Shown here: one piece after another, positions 33,791 to 42,731 of the stretch | How the letters are laid out: every line of letters begins with the position of its first letter | Position numbering within the stretch: the first letter of the stretch is position 1 | Origin: CAMDHY01 sp046156265 | GTDB lineage: Bacteria > Pseudomonadota > Alphaproteobacteria > Rhizobiales > Segnochrobactraceae | Length of the DNA: 64,000 nucleotides | NCBI RefSeq assembly: GCF_046156265.1 | Contig: NZ_JAWDIR010000003.1 | Coordinates: 1 to 64,000 of the forward strand | Direction: 5' to 3' | Notes under the pieces: generated by a model | What the model saw: only the letters and a program-made list of their open reading frames with translations | What the model was told of the DNA's origin: nothing | Databases searched by the model: none | Program-made: the position numbers and the translations under genes

Positions 33791-34975
33791 GTGCGATCCA
33801 TCCTCGTGATCAACGCCGGCTCGTCGAGCCTGAAGTTCCAGGTCTTCGCCATCGTCGAGGGCGGCCTCGAGCGGCGGGTGCGCGGCCAGATGGACGGCGT
33901 CGGCGGGCGCCCGCGCCTGAAGGCATCGGACGGCGACGGCGAGAGCCTCGTCGACCGCGCCTATGACGCTGCCGAGGTCGCCGACCTGCCGGCCGCCATC
34001 GACGCCGTGCAGGCCTTCCTGCGCTCGCTCGGCGGCTTCACGCTCGCCGCCATCGGCCACCGCGTCGTCCACGGCGGGCCGGACTTCACCGACGCCGTGC
34101 TGATCGACCCCGCCGTGCTCGACAAGCTCTCGCACTACCAGGACCTCGCGCCGCTGCACCAGCCGAACAACCTCGCGCCGATCCGCCTCGCCATGGAGAT
34201 CGCGCCGGACCTGCCGCAGGTCGCCTGCTTCGACACCGCCTTCCACCGCGGCCACGCCGCCCACACCGATTGCTACGCCATCCCGCGCAAGCTCTATGAC
34301 GAGGGCGTGCGCCGCTACGGCTTCCACGGCCTCTCCTACGAGTACATCGCCGAGCGTCTTCGCGCGGTGGCGCCCGACATCGCCGCCGGCCGCGTCGTCG
34401 TCGCCCATCTCGGCAGCGGCGCCTCGATGTGCGCGCTTGCGGGCGGCCGCAGCATCGAGAGCACGATGGGCTTCACGGCGCTCGACGGCCTGCCGATGGG
34501 CACGCGCCCTGGCCAGCTCGATCCGGGCGTCGTGCTCTACCTCCTCGACCAGAAGGGCATGAGCGTCGGCGCCGTCACTGACCTGCTCTACCGCGGCTCG
34601 GGCCTGAAGGGCCTGTCGGGCCTCTCCAACGACATGCGTGACCTCGTCGACAGCGACGACCCCCGCGCCGCCTTCGCCATCGACCACTTCGTCCACCGCG
34701 CCGCGCTGTCGGCCGGCCAGCTCGCCGCCGCGCTGGGCGGCCTCGACGCCTTCGTCTTCACCGCCGGCATCGGCGAGCATTCGCCCGTCATCCGCGCCCG
34801 CATCGCCGAGCGTCTCGCCTGGCTCGGCGCCGAGCTCGACCCCGCGGCGAACGAGGCCGGCGAACTGGTGATTTCGACGGCGGGAAGCCGCGTCGCGCTC
34901 ATGGTCGTGCCAACCGACGAGGAGCTGATGATCGCCCGCCACACGCTGGCGCTCATCGGCGATCCCGTCGCCTGA
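33791..34975 (+). CDS. ackA: Acetate/propionate kinase
   Basis: This 394-aa cytoplasmic kinase of the acetokinase family makes ATP from acyl phosphate. Both family signatures are visible: LVINAGSSSLKFQVF at the N-terminus and TMGFTALDGLPMGTRPGQLD at about 230. Further residues are in HRVVHGGPDF, FDTAFHRG, GFHGLSYEYI, AHLGSGASMC and FTAGIGEHSPVIR. The start is GTG at 33791 after CCGGAGCCGCCC. It works with the preceding phosphate acyltransferase in acetate/propionate overflow or recovery. Acetate versus propionate preference is not decided. Confidence 0.94.
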   Translation: MRSILVINAGSSSLKFQVFAIVEGGLERRVRGQMDGVGGRPRLKASDGDGESLVDRAYDAAEVADLPAAIDAVQAFLRSLGGFTLAAIGHRVVHGGPDFTDAVLIDPAVLDKLSHYQDLAPLHQPNNLAPIRLAMEIAPDLPQVACFDTAFHRGHAAHTDCYAIPRKLYDEGVRRYGFHGLSYEYIAERLRAVAPDIAAGRVVVAHLGSGASMCALAGGRSIESTMGFTALDGLPMGTRPGQLDPGVVLYLLDQKGMSVGAVTDLLYRGSGLKGLSGLSNDMRDLVDSDDPRAAFAIDHFVHRAALSAGQLAAALGGLDAFVFTAGIGEHSPVIRARIAERLAWLGAELDPAANEAGELVISTAGSRVALMVVPTDEELMIARHTLALIGDPVA

Positions 34976-35007
34976 TCCCGTCGCCTGATTTCCTGGAGAC
35001 CGCCGCG

Positions 35008-35793
35008 ATGGCCCTGCCCGACGTCAAACTGAAGCTGCTGGAGGGCCGCAAGGGCCTGATCGTCGGCATCGCCAACGACCGCTCGATCGCCTGGGGCTGC
35101 GCCCGCGCCTTCCGCGCGCTCGGCGCCGATCTCGCCATCACCTATCTCAACGACAAGGCGAAGCCGCACGTCGAGCCGCTGGCGAAGGAGCTCGAGGCAT
35201 CGATCTTCCTGCCCCTCGACGTCTCGGTGCCCGGCGAGATGGAGGCGGTGTTCGCGCGGATCACCGAGGAGTGGGGCGCGCTCGACTTCGTCGTCCACTC
35301 GATCGCCTTCTCGCCGAAGGACGCGCTCGGCGGCCGCGTCACCGACGTGCCGCGCGACGGGTTCCTGAAGACGATGGACGTCTCCTGCTGGTCGTTCATC
35401 CGCATGGGCCATCTGGCCGAGCCCTTGATGAAGAGCGGCGGCACCCTCTTCACCATGACCTACTACGGCTCGCAGATGGTGGTGGAGAACTACAACATCA
35501 TGGGCGTCGCCAAGGCGGCGCTGGAAAGCGCCGTTCGCTACATGGCGGCCGAGCTCGGCCCGAAGGGCATCCGCGTCCATGCCATCTCGCCCGGGCCCCT
35601 CGCCACCCGCGCCGCCTCCGGCATCCCCGAGTTCGACGAGCTGCTCGCCAAGGCCAAGGTGAAGGCGCCGGCGCGCGAACTCGTCGGCATCGACGACGTC
35701 GGCGCCGCCACCGCCTTCCTTGCGCTCGACGCCGCGCGCCTCATCACCGGCCAGGTGATCTATGTCGACGGCGGCTACCACATCATCGACTGA
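35008..35793 (+). CDS. fabI: Enoyl-[acyl-carrier-protein] reductase (NADH)
   Basis: This 261-aa SDR enzyme catalyses the last step of fatty-acid elongation. FabI features are present: LIVGIANDRSIAWGCARAF (cofactor loop of the FabI type), VVHSIAFSPKDAL, and the Y-x6-K pair in YNIMGVAK, with TYYGSQMV before it. The C-terminus ISPGPLATRAASGIPEFDEL and IYVDGGYHIID are typical. It lies 32 bp after ackA in the same orientation. This FabI copy tied to DUF3141-pta-ackA may be specialised for acyl-chain turnover, but the genome's other FabI copies are not visible here. Confidence 0.92.
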   Translation: MALPDVKLKLLEGRKGLIVGIANDRSIAWGCARAFRALGADLAITYLNDKAKPHVEPLAKELEASIFLPLDVSVPGEMEAVFARITEEWGALDFVVHSIAFSPKDALGGRVTDVPRDGFLKTMDVSCWSFIRMGHLAEPLMKSGGTLFTMTYYGSQMVVENYNIMGVAKAALESAVRYMAAELGPKGIRVHAISPGPLATRAASGIPEFDELLAKAKVKAPARELVGIDDVGAATAFLALDAARLITGQVIYVDGGYHIID

Positions 35794-35817
35794 GCCGCCG
35801 CCGACCGTTCCGTCGCC

Positions 35818-36291
35818 TCAGCGGCAGCGCTTCAGGAGCAGCATGCCGAACAGGAACTGCTTGTTCCGCTTCTCGTTCGTGCCCGCCTTCATGGCGTTCA
35901 CCGCGTCCGCCAGATAGGCCGCGTCGGCCGTCACGTCGCGCTTGTACGGCACAACCATGTAGATCACGTCGTCGTCGTCATCGTCCTGCACGACCTTCAG
36001 GTCGATCGGCAGCTCCTCGCCGTTCATCTCGTAGTACAAGATCTTCTTGCCGCCCGCCTTCACCGCCTTCACCGGATAGTTCTGCCCGTCCTTGTTGTAC
36101 TCGACGGCACAGCCCTTGTCGGTGATGACCGTGTAGATCAGCTCCTCATAGATCTGTCCAGGCTTGATCGTGTACTTGCCATTGGGCTTCTTCTTGCCCC
36201 ACAGCTCGCCGAACACCTCGCCGGCGATGGCCGTTCCCTTGTACTCGGCGTCATAGTCGTTGCCGCCCTTGAAGATCCTGAAAACCGACAT
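35818..36291 (-). CDS. Hypothetical acidic/lysine-rich protein downstream of a haem peroxidase
   Basis: A 157-aa soluble protein with no signal peptide and no family I recognise. It starts MSVFRIFKGGNDYDAEYKGT and has a beta-rich first half (YTIKPGQIYEELIYTVITDK). A run of six Asp in VVQDDDDDDVIYMVVPYKRD and a helical C-terminus (YLADAVNAMKAGTNEKRNKQ) follow. It lies 45 bp downstream of the peroxidase gene on the same strand and is probably in the same transcript. The Asp run and Tyr residues could bind metal, but that is speculation. Confidence 0.7.
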   Translation of the reverse strand: MSVFRIFKGGNDYDAEYKGTAIAGEVFGELWGKKKPNGKYTIKPGQIYEELIYTVITDKGCAVEYNKDGQNYPVKAVKAGGKKILYYEMNGEELPIDLKVVQDDDDDDVIYMVVPYKRDVTADAAYLADAVNAMKAGTNEKRNKQFLFGMLLLKRCR

Positions 36292-36336
36292 CGTCGTCCC
36301 CTCCTCCGGTCACAAACTCGAGCTTGGCAGTCTCGC

Positions 36337-37983
36337 TCACACCTCCGCCGCCACCGTCGGCAGCGGTTCGAGCAGGCCGGCGAACGCGACGAGGTCGCGC
36401 AGGCCGTAGTGGTCCGGGCGCGATGGCCGCAGCCGCGGATCGGGGCGCCAGGACAACCCCGGCCGCCCCTCATCACCGGCCAGCATCGACGGCGACGCCG
36501 CGGCGATCGCCGCGTGCAGGGTCTCGCCGACGATGCGGCTGCCGAAGGCGCCGAGGCGGCGGCCGCCCTGCTGCGCCTCCGCCTCCTTCAGCACATAGAG
36601 CCACATCGGCGTCTCGTCGCAGAGCCGAACGCCGCCCGGCCCCTCGGCGAGGAGCAGGGCGCGGGCTTCATCGTCTTCGCCGGCGAGGATGTCGTCGCGC
36701 GACAACAGCGGCACCGTCGGTCGCCCCGACGCGACGAGCCGTTCGTTCATCCGCCGCACCGCCGCCTGCCCGCTCGCAAGCCGCAGCGACTGCGCGCGCT
36801 CCAGCGAGCGGGTGGCGAGGTTCGCCGACAGGGGCGCCTGGCCCGGTCCGCCGGGCGGCAGCGCCGCCTCCGGCATCCGCTTCAGCGGGTCGGCGAGCCG
36901 GCTCGACAGCGCCGCCGCCCGCAGCGGGAAGCGCGGCTCGCCACGGGCGGCCGCCTCGTCCTCGGCCGGCAGGAGCCGCGCCCAGTCGGTCACCCAGCTC
37001 CAGTCGAGCATCCGCATGGGATAGGCGGTGCTCGAATAGGTGCTCTCCCAGAAGGCCGGCGCGCCGGCGCCCGGATGGTGGGTATTCCAGTCGTAGCGGT
37101 ACTTCACCATCGCGTGGCCGAAGCGGCCGCAGGCGGCGACGAACTCGAGCGGCACCAGGAACGGCGCGTCCGATGCACCGTCAGGCCAGACGATCGCCCG
37201 ACCGTTCTCCATCACGTCACGATGGACGTCCGGGTCGAGGATGCGTGGCAGGTAGTCGCCGAGGACCACCGCCTGCACATGCGTGGCGGCGAGCGCCGCG
37301 GCCCCGCCACGCGGTCCGACGGCGGCGACCACGGCGTTGGCGAAGGCGGTCATCGCCACGTGCACCTGCGCGAGCGCCAGGTTGTCGTCGTTGCGGCCAT
37401 CGGCGATCAGCGGCGCGCCGCAGGGCGAGCGCGGCAGGTCCGCGGCGAAGCTGCAGCCGGAGAGGTCGCGCGTCGTCGAGCCGAGTGGCAGCGGCGTCGT
37501 CAGGTTTGGGTTGCCGTGGGCGGTGTCCGACGGCTCGAAGCCGAGCACGCTGTCGAGGTCGAGCGCCGCACCGCGCAGCCCCGCCGCCGGCCCATCGCCG
37601 ACGGGCGGCTTCCAGTGGGTGATGTCGTGGAAGACGAACTGGCCGAAATAAGTGTAGGCGGCCGGGATGTCGGTCTCGCGGTCGTGGGCGTCGTCGTGCT
37701 CGCGGAAGGTGAGCGCGTCGCCAAGGCGGCGCAGGGCGTCGAGGTCCGGCAGCCGCTCCGCGTCCGTCTCGGGAAACAGCCGCTCGAACGGTACGGCGCG
37801 GATGCCGCGGACCTCGCCGCCGGCGTCCGGGTCAGCGATGCGGACCACGCCGGCCGTGGCGTCGAACGTCGCCGCGCCGCGCTCGAGCCGCCCCCAGTCG
37901 CCATGGACGGAGAACGCACGCCCGTCCCCGCCCGTGGCGGGCTCGGCGACGACGCGCAGTCCTCCACCATGACGAGCGGCCAT
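36337..37983 (-). CDS. Animal-type haem peroxidase family protein
   Basis: A 548-aa protein with the fold of the peroxidase-cyclooxygenase superfamily (An_peroxidase). YTYFGQFVFHDITHW (about residue 112) carries the distal-histidine type motif. The proximal region is in VPLEFVAACGRFGHAMVKYR (about 285), followed by YDWNTHHPG and the C-terminal HYGLRDLVAFAGLLEPLP. No clear signal peptide; the start at ATG 37983 (MAARHGGGLRV) is where family-like sequence begins. It is downstream of a YcaO gene (190 bp) and upstream of a small acidic protein. Bacterial members oxidise halides or organic substrates. The substrate here is unknown. Confidence 0.85.
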   Translation of the reverse strand: MAARHGGGLRVVAEPATGGDGRAFSVHGDWGRLERGAATFDATAGVVRIADPDAGGEVRGIRAVPFERLFPETDAERLPDLDALRRLGDALTFREHDDAHDRETDIPAAYTYFGQFVFHDITHWKPPVGDGPAAGLRGAALDLDSVLGFEPSDTAHGNPNLTTPLPLGSTTRDLSGCSFAADLPRSPCGAPLIADGRNDDNLALAQVHVAMTAFANAVVAAVGPRGGAAALAATHVQAVVLGDYLPRILDPDVHRDVMENGRAIVWPDGASDAPFLVPLEFVAACGRFGHAMVKYRYDWNTHHPGAGAPAFWESTYSSTAYPMRMLDWSWVTDWARLLPAEDEAAARGEPRFPLRAAALSSRLADPLKRMPEAALPPGGPGQAPLSANLATRSLERAQSLRLASGQAAVRRMNERLVASGRPTVPLLSRDDILAGEDDEARALLLAEGPGGVRLCDETPMWLYVLKEAEAQQGGRRLGAFGSRIVGETLHAAIAAASPSMLAGDEGRPGLSWRPDPRLRPSRPDHYGLRDLVAFAGLLEPLPTVAAEV

Positions 37984-38173
37984 CGTGCTTCGTCCCCGAG
38001 GGGGTGCACCGCAGGCGCCGGTGCCGCGGGTGCCGGGCGCGCCAGAAACCGCCGAGCACCGAGAGAACGGCCGCACTATCGCACGGCTTGCGTGTAGCGG
38101 AAACGACGTTGTCCGCCGTCGCCGGTCACGGCATGGCGAGCCGCAGCCGCCGTCCGGCGTCGGCTGCGGGCGC

Positions 38174-39421
38174 TCACACCAAGAGCGGCACCCGCCGCTC
38201 GCGCCCCACCGCGACGCGCTCGACGTCGCGTGGATCGGCGCTGCCGAGCCGCCGACGGGCGAAGCGCGGCTTCGCATGACAGAGCGCCGTCGACAGCGCC
38301 CGCACCACCGGCACGCCGATCGCCGGCCGCGTCAGGTCCACCGTCCACAGCGGGATCGCTGCGCGGTCGAGGGCTTCCAGCACGGCTCCGAGCCCGTCGT
38401 GCGACCGCCCCCCGTCGCGGCGGCCGCCCGCGAGCCTTGCCGCCGGCAGTCGATTGGCGGCGTCGAGCGGCGGTAGCGCCATCGCCACCCGCCGCCGCCA
38501 CGTCCACCAGTCCGCCGCGTCCCGGCCGAGCTCACGGGCGGCCTCGAGCGCCACCTCCATCTGCAGCATCTCGGTCGCCGCCGCGCACGCGGCCGCCGAC
38601 GCGTCGAGCCGGGCGGCGAAGCCGAGCGCCACGTCGGCCCCGTCCGCCTCCGCCGACACCGCCACGACGACCGGAATGCCGATATCCGTGGTGATGTCGA
38701 AGAGCACCGTCCGCCGCGCCCGCTCCGTGAGGAACCGCGCGAGCGCCGCCGGCAGCTCTGCCGCTTCCGGCGTGACCGGCGACCGCCGCCGGCCGCCGTA
38801 CCACCACCGCCCGGTGGCGTCGCGCTCGATGAGCTCCAGCACCGCCGCGAGCGTCGCAGCCTCCACCGTCTCACCCGCCGCGCAGCCGCTGCTGTCGCCG
38901 ATCGCCACCGCGTCCGCGTCGCCCGCCTCTCGCCGGCCGATCAGCACGGCGTCCGCCGGCGCAAAGGCCGGCGGCCCGCCGAAGGCGTCGGTGACCTCAA
39001 TCCAGCCGATTGCCCGGCTCTCGTCGAACGGCGGCGGCTGCCAGTCGAAACCGGCGTGGCGCGCGTTCCACGCCTCGCGCGCGGCGAGTTGGCGCGCCGT
39101 GAAGCCGGTGAGCGCCGCCGGCGCGAGTGCCGCCGGACCGATCGCAGCCATCGTCGCCGTCACCACCGCCTCGTCGCCCCAGGCGCAGGCGCTGACGAGT
39201 TCCGCCGCCTCGCCCAGCGCGCTCCGCCGGGCCGCCGCCACCGTCAGGCCACGCCCGCTGGCGAGCCGCCCCGCCTCCGGCGTGGCAGCCACCGGAAACC
39301 CCGGCAGCGCCCGCAGCCTCTCGCCCGGCAGCGCCACCGCACACCGCACGGGCCCGCCGGTGTCCGGCAGGTCGACGACCTCGAACAGGCCCGTCCAGCC
39401 GGGCCGTCGCGCGGTCGTCAT
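38174..39421 (-). CDS. YcaO-family ATP-dependent protein
   Basis: A 415-aa YcaO protein. The ATP/Mg-binding signature is SSGCAAGETVEAATLAAVLE followed at once by LIERDATGRWWYGG (about residue 195). The second is GFAARLDASAAACAAATEML, followed by QMEVALEAAREL (about 275). The N-terminal region has ALGEAAELVSACAWGDE. YcaO enzymes use ATP to activate peptide amides, forming azolines, thioamides or amidines in RiPPs and in some tailoring of proteins. The C-terminus ends RRVPLLV and lacks the proline-rich tail of TOMM cyclodehydratases. No short precursor peptide was identified. ATG 39421 is preferred over the longer frame to 39508. Confidence 0.83.
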   Translation of the reverse strand: MTTARRPGWTGLFEVVDLPDTGGPVRCAVALPGERLRALPGFPVAATPEAGRLASGRGLTVAAARRSALGEAAELVSACAWGDEAVVTATMAAIGPAALAPAALTGFTARQLAAREAWNARHAGFDWQPPPFDESRAIGWIEVTDAFGGPPAFAPADAVLIGRREAGDADAVAIGDSSGCAAGETVEAATLAAVLELIERDATGRWWYGGRRRSPVTPEAAELPAALARFLTERARRTVLFDITTDIGIPVVVAVSAEADGADVALGFAARLDASAAACAAATEMLQMEVALEAARELGRDAADWWTWRRRVAMALPPLDAANRLPAARLAGGRRDGGRSHDGLGAVLEALDRAAIPLWTVDLTRPAIGVPVVRALSTALCHAKPRFARRRLGSADPRDVERVAVGRERRVPLLV

Positions 39422-39552
39422 GGCCACGTCGCTCGCGCCTGCGTTGTCTCCGGACGCCCCACCTGTCGCGGCCTCGTTGCTTGCAAATTTCGCCGAAAGT
39501 GCAGACACTTGGCCAACGCCATCGACAGTCTGGCCCAGCCTATCAGCGGACC

Positions 39553-42000
39553 ATGGAACGTACCAAGCTCCGGGCGATCCTCTTTGCCGATCTGCAGCAG
39601 TTCAGCCGCCTGACCGCGGCCGACGAGCTGACGACGATCAACTTCGTCACCCGCTGCTTCGCCGTCTTCCAGGAGCTCTGCCCGGACTATGGCGGCGTCT
39701 TCGTCAAGAACACCGGCGACGGCGTTCTGATCCTGTTCGACAGCGCGCTCTCCGCCGTCGACTACGCCATGACCATCCAGGAGCGGATGCGCGAGGCCGG
39801 CGCCGGCACCGTCTCCGGCCGCTTCCGCATCGGCCTGCACATGGGCGAGGTGCGCCTGCGCGGCGGCGACGTCTTCGGCCACGCCGTCAATCTCGCCGCC
39901 CGCATCGAATCCCAGGCCGAGCCCGGCGGCGTCTGCGTCACCGAGGAGGTCTACCAGGCGGCCCGCAGCAACTCCGGCTACGGCTTCCGCTTCGGCGGCC
40001 GCGCCGCCCTGAAGAACATGCCGGAGCCGGTATCGATCTACCACGTCTTCGTGCCGGAGGAGGGCGCCGTCCCCCGCACCGCGGCCCATCTCGCGGTGGC
40101 CGTCGTCGACGGGCTGGCGCTGTCGACCGAGCGCGGCGACCCGGTGATGCTGCGCTCGCGCAAGGCGCAGGCGCTGATCGGCTATCTCGCGCTCGCCGGC
40201 CGCCGCCAGGAATCCCAGGACCGCGTCGCCGCCCTGATCTGGCCGGACCGGCCGCTCGCCGAGGCGCGCAAGGCGCTCGCCGGCTGCGCCGCGCTGGTCG
40301 ACCGCGCCACCGCCCCCGGCAACGCCGCCTGCGTCGTCCGCCGCGGCGGCATGATCGGCCTCGACCCCACCCGCACCGACATCGACTTCGCGCAGGTCCT
40401 CGACAACCTCGACAAGGGCAAGATCGACAGCCTGCTGCTCGATCGCGCCGACTGGCCGCGCGCCATCCTGCGCGGGCTCGAGACGGCAAGCCCGCTGTTC
40501 GCCGCCTGGCTGGAGGTCGCCCGCCACAGCCAGCGCTCGAAGGTGAGCGCGGCGCTCGAACAGATGCTCGACCGCTTCGCCCCGGCCGAGCCCGTCGTGC
40601 GCCAGGCGGCGTCGGCGCTCCTCCTGCTCGAGCCGAGCCACGAGGGCGCCGCCCAGGCGCTGATCCGCCACCACATGGCGCTCGGCAACGTCTCGGCCGC
40701 GATCGAGGTCTACGAGACGCTGCGCAAGGTGCTGCGCAAGCGCTACCGCCTCGCCCCGAGCCCCGCCACGGCGGCGCTGCTCCGGCCCCCTGCGAGTGCC
40801 GCCCCCGCCGCGCCGCCCGAGCCGGAGCCGCCGCTGCGCCGCACCGGCGCGCCGCGCGTCGCCGTCGGGCCGTTCCGGCCGCACCGCGACGACCTCGGCG
40901 CCGCCGTCTCCGGCTTCCGCGCCGACCTCATCGCCAACCTGTCGAAGTTCCGCGCCTTCGCCATCGTCGAGACGGCCGACGACACCGACACCTCCAGCTT
41001 CGACTACCTGCTCACCGCCGTCTCGGCCGGCGGGGAGGCCGACGTCGAGGTGTTCGTGACGCTGGCCGAGCCCGCCGCCCGCCGCGTCATCTGGAGCCAG
41101 GCCTTCGCCCTGTCGCTCGCCGGCTGGACGGAGACGCAGAAGCGCCTCGTCGGCAAGATCGCCGCCTCGCTGCAGATCTACCTGTCCCAGGACCGCCTCG
41201 CCCGCGCCCTGCAGCAGCGTGCCGGTGCCCTCGACGGCTACGACGCCTGGCTGCGCGGCGAGCACCTTCTGACGCGCTGGACGGCCGAGGCCGACGACGA
41301 GGCGACGCGCCTCTTCGAGCACGCTATCGCCCAGGACCCGAACTTCGCCCCCGCTTACGCCAGCCTCGCCAGCGTCTACACCTCCCGCCACCTCGTCCGC
41401 CCGGGCGCCCGGCTCGACACGGCCGGCACCCGGCGGGCGCTGGAGCTCGCCCAGCGCGCCGTCGCCGCCGACCCGCTCGATGCCCGCAACCACCTCGTCG
41501 TCGGCTGGGCGGCCGCGATGGCGCAGCGCTTCGACCAGTCGGAGGTGCACTACGAGCTCTCCGCCGAGCTCAACCCGAACAGCCCGTCGACCCTCGTCTC
41601 CGCCGCCCTCGGCCTCGCCTTCATGGGCAACGGCGACGAGGCGCGCCGCCTCGTCGCCCGCGCCACGGCGCTGACGCCGATGTTCCTCGACTACCAGTGG
41701 TCGCACATGGCTGCCGTGCAGGTGCTCGCCGGCGAGTTCGAGCCGGCGCTGCGCTCGGCCGAGCGGTCGAACGACGTCATCCTCGACACCCCCGGCTGGC
41801 GCGCCGCCGCGCTGCTGGCCCTCGGACGGCGTGACGAAGCGGCTGCCGCGCTGGCGGCGCTGAGGGAGGCGGTGGCGGCGGTCTGGGAGGGCGAGGCGCC
41901 GGCCACCCGCGACGTCGTGCTCGACTGGTTCCTCGGCGCCTTCCCGATCCGCCGCGACGCCGACCGCGCCCCGCTCGCGGCCCTGCGCGGGCTGCTCTAA
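39553..42000 (+). CDS. Class III cyclase fused to SARP/BTAD-like and TPR domains
   Basis: An 815-aa signalling protein. Residues about 1-165 are a class III adenylate/guanylate cyclase domain: metal Asp in AILFADLQQFSRL, second Asp in FVKNTGDGVLILF, then GLHMGEVRLRGGD and AVNLAARIESQ. Residues about 185-400 look like the winged-helix plus BTAD region of SARP regulators (VMLRSRKAQALIGYLALAGR). A TolB-like middle (RVAVGPFRPHRDD) and TPR repeats to the end follow. ATG 39553 is chosen over TTG 39481. It is divergent from the YcaO gene (131-bp gap) and might control it through cyclic nucleotide or direct DNA binding; this is inference. Confidence 0.85.
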   Translation: MERTKLRAILFADLQQFSRLTAADELTTINFVTRCFAVFQELCPDYGGVFVKNTGDGVLILFDSALSAVDYAMTIQERMREAGAGTVSGRFRIGLHMGEVRLRGGDVFGHAVNLAARIESQAEPGGVCVTEEVYQAARSNSGYGFRFGGRAALKNMPEPVSIYHVFVPEEGAVPRTAAHLAVAVVDGLALSTERGDPVMLRSRKAQALIGYLALAGRRQESQDRVAALIWPDRPLAEARKALAGCAALVDRATAPGNAACVVRRGGMIGLDPTRTDIDFAQVLDNLDKGKIDSLLLDRADWPRAILRGLETASPLFAAWLEVARHSQRSKVSAALEQMLDRFAPAEPVVRQAASALLLLEPSHEGAAQALIRHHMALGNVSAAIEVYETLRKVLRKRYRLAPSPATAALLRPPASAAPAAPPEPEPPLRRTGAPRVAVGPFRPHRDDLGAAVSGFRADLIANLSKFRAFAIVETADDTDTSSFDYLLTAVSAGGEADVEVFVTLAEPAARRVIWSQAFALSLAGWTETQKRLVGKIAASLQIYLSQDRLARALQQRAGALDGYDAWLRGEHLLTRWTAEADDEATRLFEHAIAQDPNFAPAYASLASVYTSRHLVRPGARLDTAGTRRALELAQRAVAADPLDARNHLVVGWAAAMAQRFDQSEVHYELSAELNPNSPSTLVSAALGLAFMGNGDEARRLVARATALTPMFLDYQWSHMAAVQVLAGEFEPALRSAERSNDVILDTPGWRAAALLALGRRDEAAAALAALREAVAAVWEGEAPATRDVVLDWFLGAFPIRRDADRAPLAALRGLL

Positions 42001-42098
42001 CGGCGGCCACGGCCCCGCCCCTCCCACCCCGCGGCACCGATCCGCTACACTCCTCGGAATGACGCCCCGCCCGCCGGCGGGCGCGACGGGAGGACGAG

Positions 42099-42731
42099 AT
42101 GGCGAGACGGGTGGCGGCGCTGCTGTTCGATGACGTCGAGGTGATGGACTTCGCCGGACCCTTCGAGGTCTTCGCCGTCACCGGCCAGCGCAGCGGCGCC
42201 GGCCTGTTCGAGGTCTTCACGGTGGCGCGCGAGAGGCGCCCGGTGCTCGCCCGCAACGGCCTCAGCATCAACCCCAATTTCGACTTTGCTGAAGCGCCGG
42301 AGGCCGAGATCCTCGTCGTTCCCGGCGGCTACGGCACCCGACGCGAGATGCACGACGCGGCGACGCTCGCCTTCGTCCGGGCTCACGCCGAAAGCGCCGA
42401 GCGCGTGCTTTCGGTCTGCACGGGCGCGCTGATCCTCGGCCGCGCCGGCCTTCTCGACGGGCTCTCGGCCACCACCCACCGCGGCGCGCTGCACGAACTG
42501 CGCGAGCATGCGCCGGCGACGACGGTGCTCGACACCGCCCGCGTCGTCGACAACGGCCACATCGTGCTGTCGGCCGGCATCTCCGCCGGCATCGACGCGG
42601 CGCTCCACCTGGTGGCCGAATTGCACGGCGTCGAGCAGGCGGCCGAGACAGCCGCCTACATGGAATACGACTGGCGCCACCGCACCGTCGACGGCACGTC
42701 CGTTGTGAAGGTTCAGCGCGCCGCCGGATAG
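42099..42731 (+). CDS. DJ-1/PfpI family protein
   Basis: A 210-aa cytoplasmic protein of the class I glutamine-amidotransferase-like superfamily. The N-terminus VAALLFDDVEVMDFAGPFEV and the nucleophile elbow VLSVCTGALILGRAGLLDG (Cys about 107) match the isonitrile-hydratase / AraC-N-terminal type subgroup. LVVPGGYGTR precedes it, and ATTHRGALHEL carries the usual downstream His. No AraC DNA-binding domain is attached. Enzymatic roles in this subgroup include isonitrile hydratase and glyoxalase; which applies is unknown. Confidence 0.85.
   Translation: MARRVAALLFDDVEVMDFAGPFEVFAVTGQRSGAGLFEVFTVARERRPVLARNGLSINPNFDFAEAPEAEILVVPGGYGTRREMHDAATLAFVRAHAESAERVLSVCTGALILGRAGLLDGLSATTHRGALHELREHAPATTVLDTARVVDNGHIVLSAGISAGIDAALHLVAELHGVEQAAETAAYMEYDWRHRTVDGTSVVKVQRAAG

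Noticed and set aside
39418..42027. 869-codon minus-strand frame opposite the cyclase protein
   Set aside because: It is antisense to the cyclase/TPR gene, with no motifs and low-complexity Gly/Arg/Val composition.
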